From contig NZ_CP084742.1 of assembly GCF_020520285.1 (NCBI RefSeq), forward strand, positions 930,001 through 994,000: a stretch of 64,000 bases of DNA, in the 5' to 3' direction. This DNA comes from Pseudomonas sp. L5B5 (GTDB lineage Bacteria > Pseudomonadota > Gammaproteobacteria > Pseudomonadales > Pseudomonadaceae). Position numbers and translations under genes: made by a program. Positions 19,264-27,053 of the stretch are shown here, piece by piece; positions within the stretch are counted from its first letter, which is position 1, and the number at the start of each line of letters is the position of its first letter. The notes beneath the pieces were generated by a model. The model searched no databases, was not told where the DNA came from, and saw nothing but the letters and a program-made list of their open reading frames with translations.

Positions 19264-20912
19264 GCCGGGGTTTCCTGCCATTGCACGTAGCACACCGCCA
19301 CCGGCATGCCGTGCTCCTCGCAGAAGTCCAGCCAGCGCAACTGGTTGTCCTGCAGCCGATCTCCCGGGCCCTTGACCTCGATCATGCGGTAGGTGTTCTG
19401 CTCGGGCCAGAACTGGATCAGGTCCGGCATGCCGGCCCGGTTGGCCTTGATGTCCAGCAGCAGGCGCTGGAACCAGTGCTTCAAATGCGCGGCCGGCAGG
19501 CAGGCCAGCGCCTGCTCCAGCAGTTCCTCGGTCAGGGCGCCCCAGAACACGAACGGTGATTGCAGCCCCCACTTGGCCGCGAAGCGCTGGCGGATGCTGT
19601 CGCGATATCGGCCGTCGTCCAGCTCGGCCAGGCAGGCCTGGAACAGTTCGCTGCGCCGCTCGTGGAAGTCCGCGCTGAGCAAGTCCACCGGCCCGAGCTG
19701 GAACGGGTGGAAGAAGGCGCCCGGCAACGGCGCGAAGATCGCCGGCCAGCACAGCAACCCGAACAGTGAGTTGACCAGGCTGTTCTCCACGTAGTGCACC
19801 GGCGCCAGCGGCTGGTGCAAATGGGCCTGGACCACCTGCTCCACCGCCAGGCCATCGATATCGCGCGGCAGGCATAGGTCCAGGCGGGCCACTTCACGAC
19901 TCGCTCCCCGGGCTACCGCGGGCCCACCCAGCTTGCGTCGCAACCGCGGCAGCATGCGCAGCAACTGCTGGGCCTCGGCAGCGCTTTGCGGTGCGGCGGC
20001 GGCCTGCTCGGCCAACGCCAGGGCGGCCGGGTACTCGGCGTTGCGTTCCAGAACCCGGATCAACCGCAGGCGTGCCCCGGGATACTGGCTGAGCAGGTAG
20101 ATCTGCCTGGCCTGCTGCCAGTCGGCCAGGCGCTCGCAATGCTGGCCCAGCAGGAACAGCAGCTTGTCGCGACGCTTGTGCAGCCAGGGGTTGGTACTGT
20201 CGAAGGCGGTGATGCGAGACAGCACCCCTGGCAGTGCCTCGCCACTCTCGAACGCCTCCTGGCACTGGTGCAGGTAGATGAAGCCGTCGACGTCGGCGCG
20301 GCTGCGCAGGCCACGGGCATCGGCGCTGATCTCCACGGTCTCGTAGCTGTAGACCCCGAGGTCCGCGAGGACGAACTCCGACCAGTCCTGGTAGAGGTTG
20401 CCAAAGAACATCAACCGCAGGCGATCGCACAGGTCCATGACCGTCAGGCTCAGAAGCCGGTCGTCCAGCTCCGGGCACCATTGGCCGAATGCCCGGGGCT
20501 GCAGGTCCAACGCCTGCAGCGCCTGCAGCCACTGCTCCTTCCTGGCCTTGGCCGACAGGCCCGCGGCCCTGAAGCTCTGCTGGAGCTCGGGCTTGGGCAA
20601 CAGGCCGAACAGCTCCTCCAGGGTCAGCGGCGCCTGTTCGTCGACCCAGCCCAGCGCCAGCAGCGGAGCCAGCGCCTCGGCACTGTCGCCGATCTCCGGG
20701 TAGTTCAACCTGGACAGGCGAAAATGTCGCCCCTTGCGCATCACCATGCGCACCAGCAGGGCCTGCGCCGGTTGCTCGAGCGAAGCGAAGTCAGCGATGA
20801 AACGCTGCTCCTCGGGACTCAGCACATCGGCATAGCGCTGCTCCAGCCAGCACAGCACCTGCTGGAAATTGTGCAGGTAGTAAAGGGGGTTCTCGAGGGG
20901 GTTGGAAGTCAC
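19260..20912 (-). CDS. fan1: FAN1-type structure-specific nuclease (VRR-NUC domain)
   Basis: The 550-residue protein begins MTSNPLENPLYYLHNFQQVL and has the bacterial FAN1 layout: an N-terminal SAP-like DNA-binding region (MVMRKGRHFRLSRLNYPEIGDS), a helical TPR-like middle, and a C-terminal VRR-NUC domain with catalytic GMPDLI and EVKGPGDRL (about residues 490–530). FAN1 enzymes cut flap DNA and help remove interstrand cross-links. The start is a GTG at 20912 without a clear ribosome site. The gene overlaps the helicase gene by four bases, so the two products are probably made together. Confidence 0.9.
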   Translation of the reverse strand: MTSNPLENPLYYLHNFQQVLCWLEQRYADVLSPEEQRFIADFASLEQPAQALLVRMVMRKGRHFRLSRLNYPEIGDSAEALAPLLALGWVDEQAPLTLEELFGLLPKPELQQSFRAAGLSAKARKEQWLQALQALDLQPRAFGQWCPELDDRLLSLTVMDLCDRLRLMFFGNLYQDWSEFVLADLGVYSYETVEISADARGLRSRADVDGFIYLHQCQEAFESGEALPGVLSRITAFDSTNPWLHKRRDKLLFLLGQHCERLADWQQARQIYLLSQYPGARLRLIRVLERNAEYPAALALAEQAAAAPQSAAEAQQLLRMLPRLRRKLGGPAVARGASREVARLDLCLPRDIDGLAVEQVVQAHLHQPLAPVHYVENSLVNSLFGLLCWPAIFAPLPGAFFHPFQLGPVDLLSADFHERRSELFQACLAELDDGRYRDSIRQRFAAKWGLQSPFVFWGALTEELLEQALACLPAAHLKHWFQRLLLDIKANRAGMPDLIQFWPEQNTYRMIEVKGPGDRLQDNQLRWLDFCEEHGMPVAVCYVQWQETPA

Positions 20913-21115
20913 GGAAAGAAGGCGCCACGGCTAGATCGATACTGGTTATGCGTACAGATAACAGCCGCTGCCCTCGCCTGGCAAACATTATTGGATAAAT
21001 GGTGGAGAGAAGTTTTTTTCCGTGGACCAGCGAACTTTCGTCGTCTTCACTACACCAAGGCCAGGACTTATAGTGCCCGCGCAGTGCGTATACCCCTATT
21101 GATACCGAGGTCTGT

Positions 21116-21340
21116 ATGAACGTGAAGAACCTGGGCCTGCCCCTGGCCATCATCGCCACCCTGGCCCTGGCTGGCTGTTCCACGCCCACCGTGGTGACGC
21201 TGCAGAACGGTACCCAGTACCTGACTCGCGACCAGCCCAAGACCAAGACCGTCGACGGCTACTATGAATTCCAGGACATTTCCGGCAAGACCATCCGGGT
21301 CAAGGCCGACGATGTCGCCACCGTCCGCCAGGAAAAATGA
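21116..21340 (+). CDS. YgdI/YgdR-family small lipoprotein (DUF903)
   Basis: The 74-residue protein begins MNVKNLGLPLAIIATLALAGC, a lipoprotein signal with lipobox LAGC, so Cys21 is the lipidated residue of the mature protein. The rest (VVTLQNGTQYLTRDQPKTKTVDGYYEF…VKADDVATVRQE) is the single SH3-like YgdI/YgdR domain. Function in the envelope is unknown. It is monocistronic and ends ten bases from a convergent gene. Confidence 0.9.
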   Translation: MNVKNLGLPLAIIATLALAGCSTPTVVTLQNGTQYLTRDQPKTKTVDGYYEFQDISGKTIRVKADDVATVRQEK

Positions 21341-21350
21341 CCCGCCCGGC

Positions 21351-21731
21351 TCAGGGCGACCAGGGCAAGCCCCCCTGCCCCGGTTCACAGAACACCCCCG
21401 CGGCCTTGCCACGCCTGACCAGTTCATCGCGCACCTGCCGGCAGCGCTGACGCTCCTGGGCATTGGCATTGTCGATGCTGATGTTGCCGGTGCTGTCCGG
21501 TGCCTTGCCGTCACCCAGACGCAACTGCACAGAGGGCAGATCGGGGTCCAGGCGAAAACGGCTGGTAGTGGTCAATGGCTCGGTGGCCGGTAGCGGTTGG
21601 CCAGCCGGCAACTGGTCCGGGCTGACCCCATAGCGTTTCAGGATCGAGCTCGGAGGCAGGTCCTCGGCCGATGCCACCACGGCCCACAGGGCCAGCACCA
21701 GAACGCTCGCATGCCTCTTGCTGTTACTCAC
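21351..21731 (-). CDS. Small secreted protein of unknown function
   Basis: The 126-residue product starts at a GTG at 21731 with GGAGAG eight to ten bases upstream. Residues 1–22 (MSNSKRHASVLVLALWAVVASA) are a signal peptide with a likely cut after ASA, so the protein is periplasmic or secreted. The mature part is polar and proline-rich at first (EDLPPSSILKRYGVSPDQLP), then carries two cysteines (RQRCRQVRDELV…AGVFCEPG) that may form a disulfide. I do not recognise a family. It lies just beyond the exoenzyme locus terminator. Confidence 0.7.
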   Translation of the reverse strand: MSNSKRHASVLVLALWAVVASAEDLPPSSILKRYGVSPDQLPAGQPLPATEPLTTTSRFRLDPDLPSVQLRLGDGKAPDSTGNISIDNANAQERQRCRQVRDELVRRGKAAGVFCEPGQGGLPWSP

Positions 21732-21856
21732 TGTCAAAACTCTCCAATACCTTGAATCGATTGCACTGCTTTTCGTGTGCCTGTAATAACGCATCCGCGC
21801 CCCGGCACTTTAAGGTCATTGGAGTCACTGGTTGACCTATTGGTCACTTTCTTGCC

Positions 21857-21893
21857 AAAAAAACAGCGCGAACTCCTTGCCGAAGCCGCGCTG
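21857..21893 (-). terminator. Rho-independent terminator at the end of the exoenzyme locus
   Basis: Read on the minus strand, CAGCGCG pairs with CGCGCTG around a 16-base loop and is followed at once by seven T. It stands eight bases after the stop of the 617-aa lipase gene. Confidence 0.85.
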
Positions 21894-21901
21894 CTCGCCT
21901 G

Positions 21902-23755
21902 TCAGGCGATGGTGATGCCGGAGCCGTTGAGCTGCGCCAGGCTGACCCCTACCAGGGTCACCGAATCCTGGCCGAAGGTCAGCACCGTATCGTTGCCGCT
22001 GCTGCTGGCATGGGCCCGGTAGTCCTGGTCAGGCAGCACGCCGCTCACCCCCATGAACACCAGTTTGTCGCCGCCCTGGTACCCCACGACGCGATCCTGG
22101 CCGAAGTGCCCGGTGAACAGGAAGGTATCGTTGCCGCCTCCCGACTCCATCAGGTCGTTGCCGGCCCCGCCGACGAACACATCGTTGCCCAGGCCCCCGA
22201 TCAGATGATCGTTGCCCTCCAGGCCGAACAGCCAGTCGCCGCCGGCATGGGCCTTGAGCACATTGTCGCCGCCATCGCCGCGCACGGACGACGCGTAGCG
22301 GGTCAGGTCATCGCCAGCCTTCAGGCCCTGATCGGTGACCTGATGCACCACATCGTCCTTGAACAGCCCCCAGAGGAACCCCGGCTCCTTGCTCTGGATC
22401 GCACCGATGTCACGGGTGATGCTGATCCCGCCATTGGCATCACGCACATACAGGGTCCCGGCGCCGTCGCTGGCGAAGCTGTAGTGGCTCACCGACGTTT
22501 GCAGGTCCAGGACATTGCTGCCCTTGCCGCCCAGGATGAGGTTGTAGCCACCCGCATCGCGGAAAGTGTCGTTGCCATCGCGGCCTTCCAGGTAGTCGTT
22601 GCCGCTGCCACCCTGGATCAGGTCGTTGCCGTCGGTACCGATGATGAAGGTGCTGCCTTTGTGGGTCTCGGCGTTGCGGTTCAGGTCCTGGACCCAGGTG
22701 GTGGCCCGGGCCGGGTCCGACAGGTTGGCCACCACGATGGTGGAGTCCTTGCTGGTGTACTCGTAGAACTTGGAGTCCAGGACTCGGGTCAACCCATCGC
22801 CATAACCGGTGGGCAAGTGGGAGATCCAGGTCGGGATATTGAGGATCGAGAATGGCAGTACATTCCACAGCGTCGAGGCGTAATGGTCGTTGAAGTTGAC
22901 GATGTTGTTGGTGGCCGACGCCTGCTGGGTATCGTGGATATACAGCGAATTCAGGTTGAAGCTCGAGCCGTCCAGGGCGCGGAACACCGGGTCGTTTTCG
23001 TAGCCGATGTTGAGCACTTTGTCGCTGGCACTCTGGGTCGGCGAGGCATAGGCGATGTAGTTGGCGTCCTTGAAAAAGCCCGACCAACGCCCGCCGCTCA
23101 GGTCTGCCAGGCTGTTGACCGCCAGCCCGCCCAGGCTGTGGCCGCTGACCAGGATGTCCTTGCCGGACAGGCCGTTGGCCTGGGCAAAGCTTGCGACATC
23201 ACCCAGCAACTTGCCGAAGGCTTCGCCGGCGTAGTTCTTGGCGTAGTCCTTGGGCCCCAGGGCCGCCAGCAAGTCGCTGATCAGGTCGCCGATGGTGTCG
23301 CCGATCAGCGATTCACGCGGTCCGCTGGTGCCCCGGAAGGCGATGCCCAGGGAGCTCAGGTGGCCCTGGGCATCGTACTTGCCGAGGATCTCCACCTGGG
23401 CCGTCTCATAGCCGTTTTTTTCCCCGAAGAAGGTGCCGCGGCCATCCACCTTGCCGGTGTAGCCCAGTTGCTGGGCACTGATGGTGGACCAGCCGGCCGT
23501 GTTCAGCGCCTCCTTGGCGGCCTTCTCCGAATCCGGGTTCCAGGGGATGCCGGGAATCACCCCCTGGGAATCACTGCTGCCGATCAGCGCGGTAACCAGG
23601 GTCGCCGGCAGGCCGAGGCCGAAACCGTTGTGCTGGTAGCCCACGGCAAAGCCGTTGTCGAGGTTGTGGTAGGAATACAGCGTGATGGCCATGGCATCGG
23701 AAAATAGCGCCTTGGATTCAGCCGTACTGAGGTTTTTGTAGTCGTAGACACCCAT
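21902..23755 (-). CDS. tliA: Extracellular RTX lipase, family I.3 (TliA/PML type, 617 aa)
   Basis: The 617-residue protein is the length of the well-studied P. fluorescens TliA and PML lipases. The nucleophile is Ser207 in VSGHSLGG, the same number as in PML. A full N-terminal lid region (about residues 45–75) and a second lid near 146–167 are present. Two RTX blocks, GNDLIQGGSGNDYLEGRDGNDTF and a later GGLGNDVFVGGAGNDLM series, bind calcium. There is no N-terminal signal; a C-terminal type I secretion signal is expected, with export by AprDEF. The start ATG at 23755 has GAGAGG upstream. It is the last gene of the locus. Confidence 0.95.
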   Translation of the reverse strand: MGVYDYKNLSTAESKALFSDAMAITLYSYHNLDNGFAVGYQHNGFGLGLPATLVTALIGSSDSQGVIPGIPWNPDSEKAAKEALNTAGWSTISAQQLGYTGKVDGRGTFFGEKNGYETAQVEILGKYDAQGHLSSLGIAFRGTSGPRESLIGDTIGDLISDLLAALGPKDYAKNYAGEAFGKLLGDVASFAQANGLSGKDILVSGHSLGGLAVNSLADLSGGRWSGFFKDANYIAYASPTQSASDKVLNIGYENDPVFRALDGSSFNLNSLYIHDTQQASATNNIVNFNDHYASTLWNVLPFSILNIPTWISHLPTGYGDGLTRVLDSKFYEYTSKDSTIVVANLSDPARATTWVQDLNRNAETHKGSTFIIGTDGNDLIQGGSGNDYLEGRDGNDTFRDAGGYNLILGGKGSNVLDLQTSVSHYSFASDGAGTLYVRDANGGISITRDIGAIQSKEPGFLWGLFKDDVVHQVTDQGLKAGDDLTRYASSVRGDGGDNVLKAHAGGDWLFGLEGNDHLIGGLGNDVFVGGAGNDLMESGGGNDTFLFTGHFGQDRVVGYQGGDKLVFMGVSGVLPDQDYRAHASSSGNDTVLTFGQDSVTLVGVSLAQLNGSGITIA

Positions 23756-23797
23756 GGTATTGCCTCTCTTTTGTTGGATTTGTCAGAGAAAGCTCGT

Positions 23798-23829
23798 GCC
23801 CCGCGAACCCGTTGCCAGGTTCGCGGGGC
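23798..23829 (-). other. Strong intercistronic hairpin between serine protease and lipase genes
   Basis: GCCCCGCGAACC and GGTTCGCGGGGC form a perfect 12-base-pair stem with an eight-base loop. No T-run follows on the minus strand, so it is more likely an mRNA-stabilising or attenuating element than a full terminator. Confidence 0.65.
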
Positions 23830-23863
23830 TGGTACAACACCTTGCATATCCGTTGCCGGGGCC

Positions 23864-26800
23864 TCAGAACGCCCAATCCAGGGTCAGGCCGACCCCATGG
23901 CTCTTGTCGCGGCTGCCCAGCAGTGCGTTGTAGTCCAGATTGACCCGGGCCTGGCGCCCCAGGGCGATCCCGGCCCGCGCCCCGACCACGGCGGCATCAC
24001 GGTCCAGGGACAGGGCCTGGACCTTGTAGCTGTCGCCCTGGCCGGCGAAGGCCAAGTGCTGGTCGGAACCGGTGGAACTCAGGTTGTGCTGCCAGCCCAG
24101 GGTAGCGGACAACTCCAGCGCCTGGCCGCTGGACAGTTGCAATTGCTTGCCGGCCCGCATGCCCAGGGTCGAGAGCCAGGCATCGCGATTGTCCTGCCCG
24201 CCCTTGAGCGCGGCAGCGCCGCCATGTTCCTTGAAGCTGTCGCTGTCCACATGCACATAGGCCAGGCTGGCGAAAGGCTCCAGCGCCATGCTCGGCAGCG
24301 CGATCTTCCAGGCTGCCTCACCGAACACCTGGGTGCTCTGGGCGTCGCGCTTGCTCTTCTGGCGATCGCTGACCTCGTTGTACTGCAGCTCGCGCTTGGT
24401 CTCGATCCGATGCCAGCTGTGGCTACCGCCGAGGCTCAAGCGCATCTGCTCCAACTCCTTGCCGGCGTAGGCGCCCAGGTGGTAGCTGTCGACCGAGGCC
24501 GAAGAATGACGGCCATCGCCCATGCTCAACGAGCTGTCGCTGTAGCCCGTGAACACGCCGACACGAGTGTCTTCGCTCATCTGCCCGTCGACACCCAGCA
24601 GCATGCCGCCGATGGAGCTGGTGTAGCGCGCCCGACCGGAATCACCATCAGCCTTGCCCCATGCCCCCAGGGCCTTGATCCACAGGCCGGTATCGGCGCC
24701 CTCCTCGGTCGGTGCCACGGCCACGCCTTGCTGGCGGGTCCGCTCGCCCACCGCGTCACGCAGTTGGCGATTGTCGTTGAGCAACAGGTTGCCTACCGCC
24801 GGGTGGATCTCCCCGGACAGTTGGTCGAAGGCCTGCTGGGCGCTGCCGGCGTCGCCAGACAGCAGCAGGCTCTCGTACACCGGGTTGCCTGCACCCAACC
24901 GATCAGCCGCTGCCGCCACCGAACGCTGGTTGGCGGTCAAGCCGACACTGGCGAAGGAGGTGGCGTTGCGCTGTACCGCCAGTTGCACCCCGGTGCCGGT
25001 ATAGGCCAGGCCCCCGCCGAGAAACAGCGAGTTGGACTGCACATTGGCGAAGCTGCCCTGTACGCCGCCCGCTGCGTCCAGGATGTCGAACTGGCGCCCG
25101 ACCAGGCTCGTGGCTTGGTGGGACTGCAACGAAACCCCGGGGTTCTGCAGATCCAGGGCCAGGTTCGCACCGCCCAGCGACGCCTTGCCATCACTGACCA
25201 GGCGATCGCTGCCGGCGCTAGCCACCTCAACGGCATAGGTCGAGCCCGGCAGGAAGCTCACGTCGGAACTCACGTGCAAGGTGCCGATGGAGTTGCCCGG
25301 GGCCACCACGCCACCGGCATTGGCCACCAGCGCGCCGATACGGCCAGTGCCGCCCAGCACGCCGCCGGCATTGACCGTCACCGCCGATTGCAGCGAGCCA
25401 TTGACCGCCAGCCGTCCCTGATTGACCAGGGTCGGCCCCGAGTAGCTGTTGTTGCCGGAGAGCACCAGGGTGCCGATGCCCTGCTTGGTCAGGCCGCCGT
25501 GGCCGGAGATATCGTTGCTCCACAGGTCCAGCACGCAGCTCAGGTCGTTGCAGCGGCGCTGGGTCGGCTTGCCGACATCCACCAGGGCGCCGATGCCCGG
25601 CAGGTCCGCCACGAACTGCGTCGGGCCGTAGCCGCCGGCGATGCGAAACTCCTCGGGAATGTCCTGTTCGGTGACCAGCATGCCCGGGCCTCGAATGCCC
25701 TTGTCCAGGTTGATCATGCCCCAGCCGTACAGGGCATCGATGCCCGGTGCCCCCATGTCGGTAGCCGTGGTGCGCAGCACGCTGGCGATCTGCGCACCGC
25801 TCATGTAGGGGAAGCGCTCCATCAGCACCGCCGCCGCACCGGCGGCATGGGGCGCGGCCATGGACGTGCCGTTCTTGTTGGCGTACCCCAGGGTCAGGTC
25901 CTCCAGGTTGGTGCCGCCGATCACTGCGCTGTAGATCCGGGTGCCGGGCGCCGACACACAGAAGCTTGCGGTGTAGCCGCAGCGCGAAGAAAAGGTACTG
26001 ATCAGGTACGGGTTGGCGCTGCTGGTGTCGGAGTTCTGCTGCAATGCCGCCACGGTCAGCCAGTTGGGCGCGATCTCCGGGACGAAGTAGCCCAGCCCGG
26101 CGATGGCGTCGGGGTTGTTCAGGTTGTAGTCGTTGCCGGCGGCGAAGATGGTCAGGACCCCGCTGCGGGCTGCGGCGATGGCACCGTCATAGGCCCCCCC
26201 GGGCAAGGTACCCAGCAGCGGCTGGATCTGGGCGAACTGCGCCCGGGCATCGTCCAGGGTGAAATGCGGGAACGCCGGATCGCGTCCGCCCTTGGCGAAG
26301 CGATCGGTGATGCCGATGCCCCAGCTGTTGTTGATGATCCGCGCACCACTGGCCACCAGGCTGTCCCAGCCGGCCTTGTACACCGCGCCGTCGTTGCCCA
26401 GGACGATGCCGTCCTCGGGACCTGGGTCGCCGTTGTCGGCGCTGATGATCTGGGCACCGAAGGCCACGCCGTGCATCGAGACACCGTCGCGGTTGCCGGC
26501 GGCGATCCCGCCGACATGGGTGCCATGGGAGCCGAGCTTGCCGTCCGAGCCCACCGACGGGCTGCCGTCATAACGAAAGGCATCGCCAGCTTTCACCGGG
26601 ATGTAGGGGTCGGTGTACTGGCGGATGCCGCTGGTGACCAGGGTCACGATCTTGTCCTGCCCGGCGAACTCAGGGTGCTTGGCATACACCGGCTGGTCGA
26701 AGATCCCCAGCTTGACGTCCTTGCCGCTGTAGCCGGCGGCATAGGCGCTGTCGGCATGGATCGCCCCCAGCCCCCAGTCGGCATTGAACTCGGCGCTGCG

Positions 26801-26974
26801 CCAACTGCCAGCATCGCCCAGCCGACCACTCTCCACATAGGGTGCGGCCTGGGCCGTGCCCATCAGCGCCGCACAGCCCACCAGTGCCCGCCCCAGTGGG
26901 GCCAGGGACCAGCCCTGCCCGAGCGCGCTGTCATCCTTTCTGACTTGCTTCACTACGACCTTCCTTAGCTGCAT
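23864..26974 (-). CDS. Autotransporter subtilisin-like serine protease (PspA/PspB family), copy nearest the lipase
   Basis: The 1036-residue protein has an extended N-terminal export signal ending near AQA (residues 41–43). A subtilase domain has His150 (GSHGTHVGG) and Ser371 (NGTSMAAPH). The catalytic Asp is probably Asp93, in IFDQPVYAKHPEF, where the usual D-S/T-G is altered. A passenger repeat (SGNNSYSGPTLVNQGRLAVNG) and a C-terminal beta-barrel of about 270 residues ending in Phe (LTLDWAF) mark a type V autotransporter. It should process itself and act on outside proteins. It is paralogous to the next protein upstream, with nearly identical passenger-linker segments. It is not a type I substrate although it lies in the aprDEF locus. 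Confidence 0.92.
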   Translation of the reverse strand: MQLRKVVVKQVRKDDSALGQGWSLAPLGRALVGCAALMGTAQAAPYVESGRLGDAGSWRSAEFNADWGLGAIHADSAYAAGYSGKDVKLGIFDQPVYAKHPEFAGQDKIVTLVTSGIRQYTDPYIPVKAGDAFRYDGSPSVGSDGKLGSHGTHVGGIAAGNRDGVSMHGVAFGAQIISADNGDPGPEDGIVLGNDGAVYKAGWDSLVASGARIINNSWGIGITDRFAKGGRDPAFPHFTLDDARAQFAQIQPLLGTLPGGAYDGAIAAARSGVLTIFAAGNDYNLNNPDAIAGLGYFVPEIAPNWLTVAALQQNSDTSSANPYLISTFSSRCGYTASFCVSAPGTRIYSAVIGGTNLEDLTLGYANKNGTSMAAPHAAGAAAVLMERFPYMSGAQIASVLRTTATDMGAPGIDALYGWGMINLDKGIRGPGMLVTEQDIPEEFRIAGGYGPTQFVADLPGIGALVDVGKPTQRRCNDLSCVLDLWSNDISGHGGLTKQGIGTLVLSGNNSYSGPTLVNQGRLAVNGSLQSAVTVNAGGVLGGTGRIGALVANAGGVVAPGNSIGTLHVSSDVSFLPGSTYAVEVASAGSDRLVSDGKASLGGANLALDLQNPGVSLQSHQATSLVGRQFDILDAAGGVQGSFANVQSNSLFLGGGLAYTGTGVQLAVQRNATSFASVGLTANQRSVAAAADRLGAGNPVYESLLLSGDAGSAQQAFDQLSGEIHPAVGNLLLNDNRQLRDAVGERTRQQGVAVAPTEEGADTGLWIKALGAWGKADGDSGRARYTSSIGGMLLGVDGQMSEDTRVGVFTGYSDSSLSMGDGRHSSASVDSYHLGAYAGKELEQMRLSLGGSHSWHRIETKRELQYNEVSDRQKSKRDAQSTQVFGEAAWKIALPSMALEPFASLAYVHVDSDSFKEHGGAAALKGGQDNRDAWLSTLGMRAGKQLQLSSGQALELSATLGWQHNLSSTGSDQHLAFAGQGDSYKVQALSLDRDAAVVGARAGIALGRQARVNLDYNALLGSRDKSHGVGLTLDWAF

Positions 26975-27023
26975 TGATAAAAGTTGCGTTGGTCAAACTC
27001 CGTATTGCAACGCCTGGCCGGCC

Positions 27024-27052
27024 GGCCCATGGGCCCGCCAGCGCCATGGCGC
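27024..27052 (-). repeat. Two adjacent 12-bp palindromes between the two serine protease genes
   Basis: GGCCCATGGGCC (27024–27035) and GCGCCATGGCGC (27041–27052) are each perfect palindromes, directly after the stop of the upstream protease gene. They share a CCATGG core. They may fold as paired hairpins in the message. Confidence 0.55.
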
Positions 27053-27053
27053 G

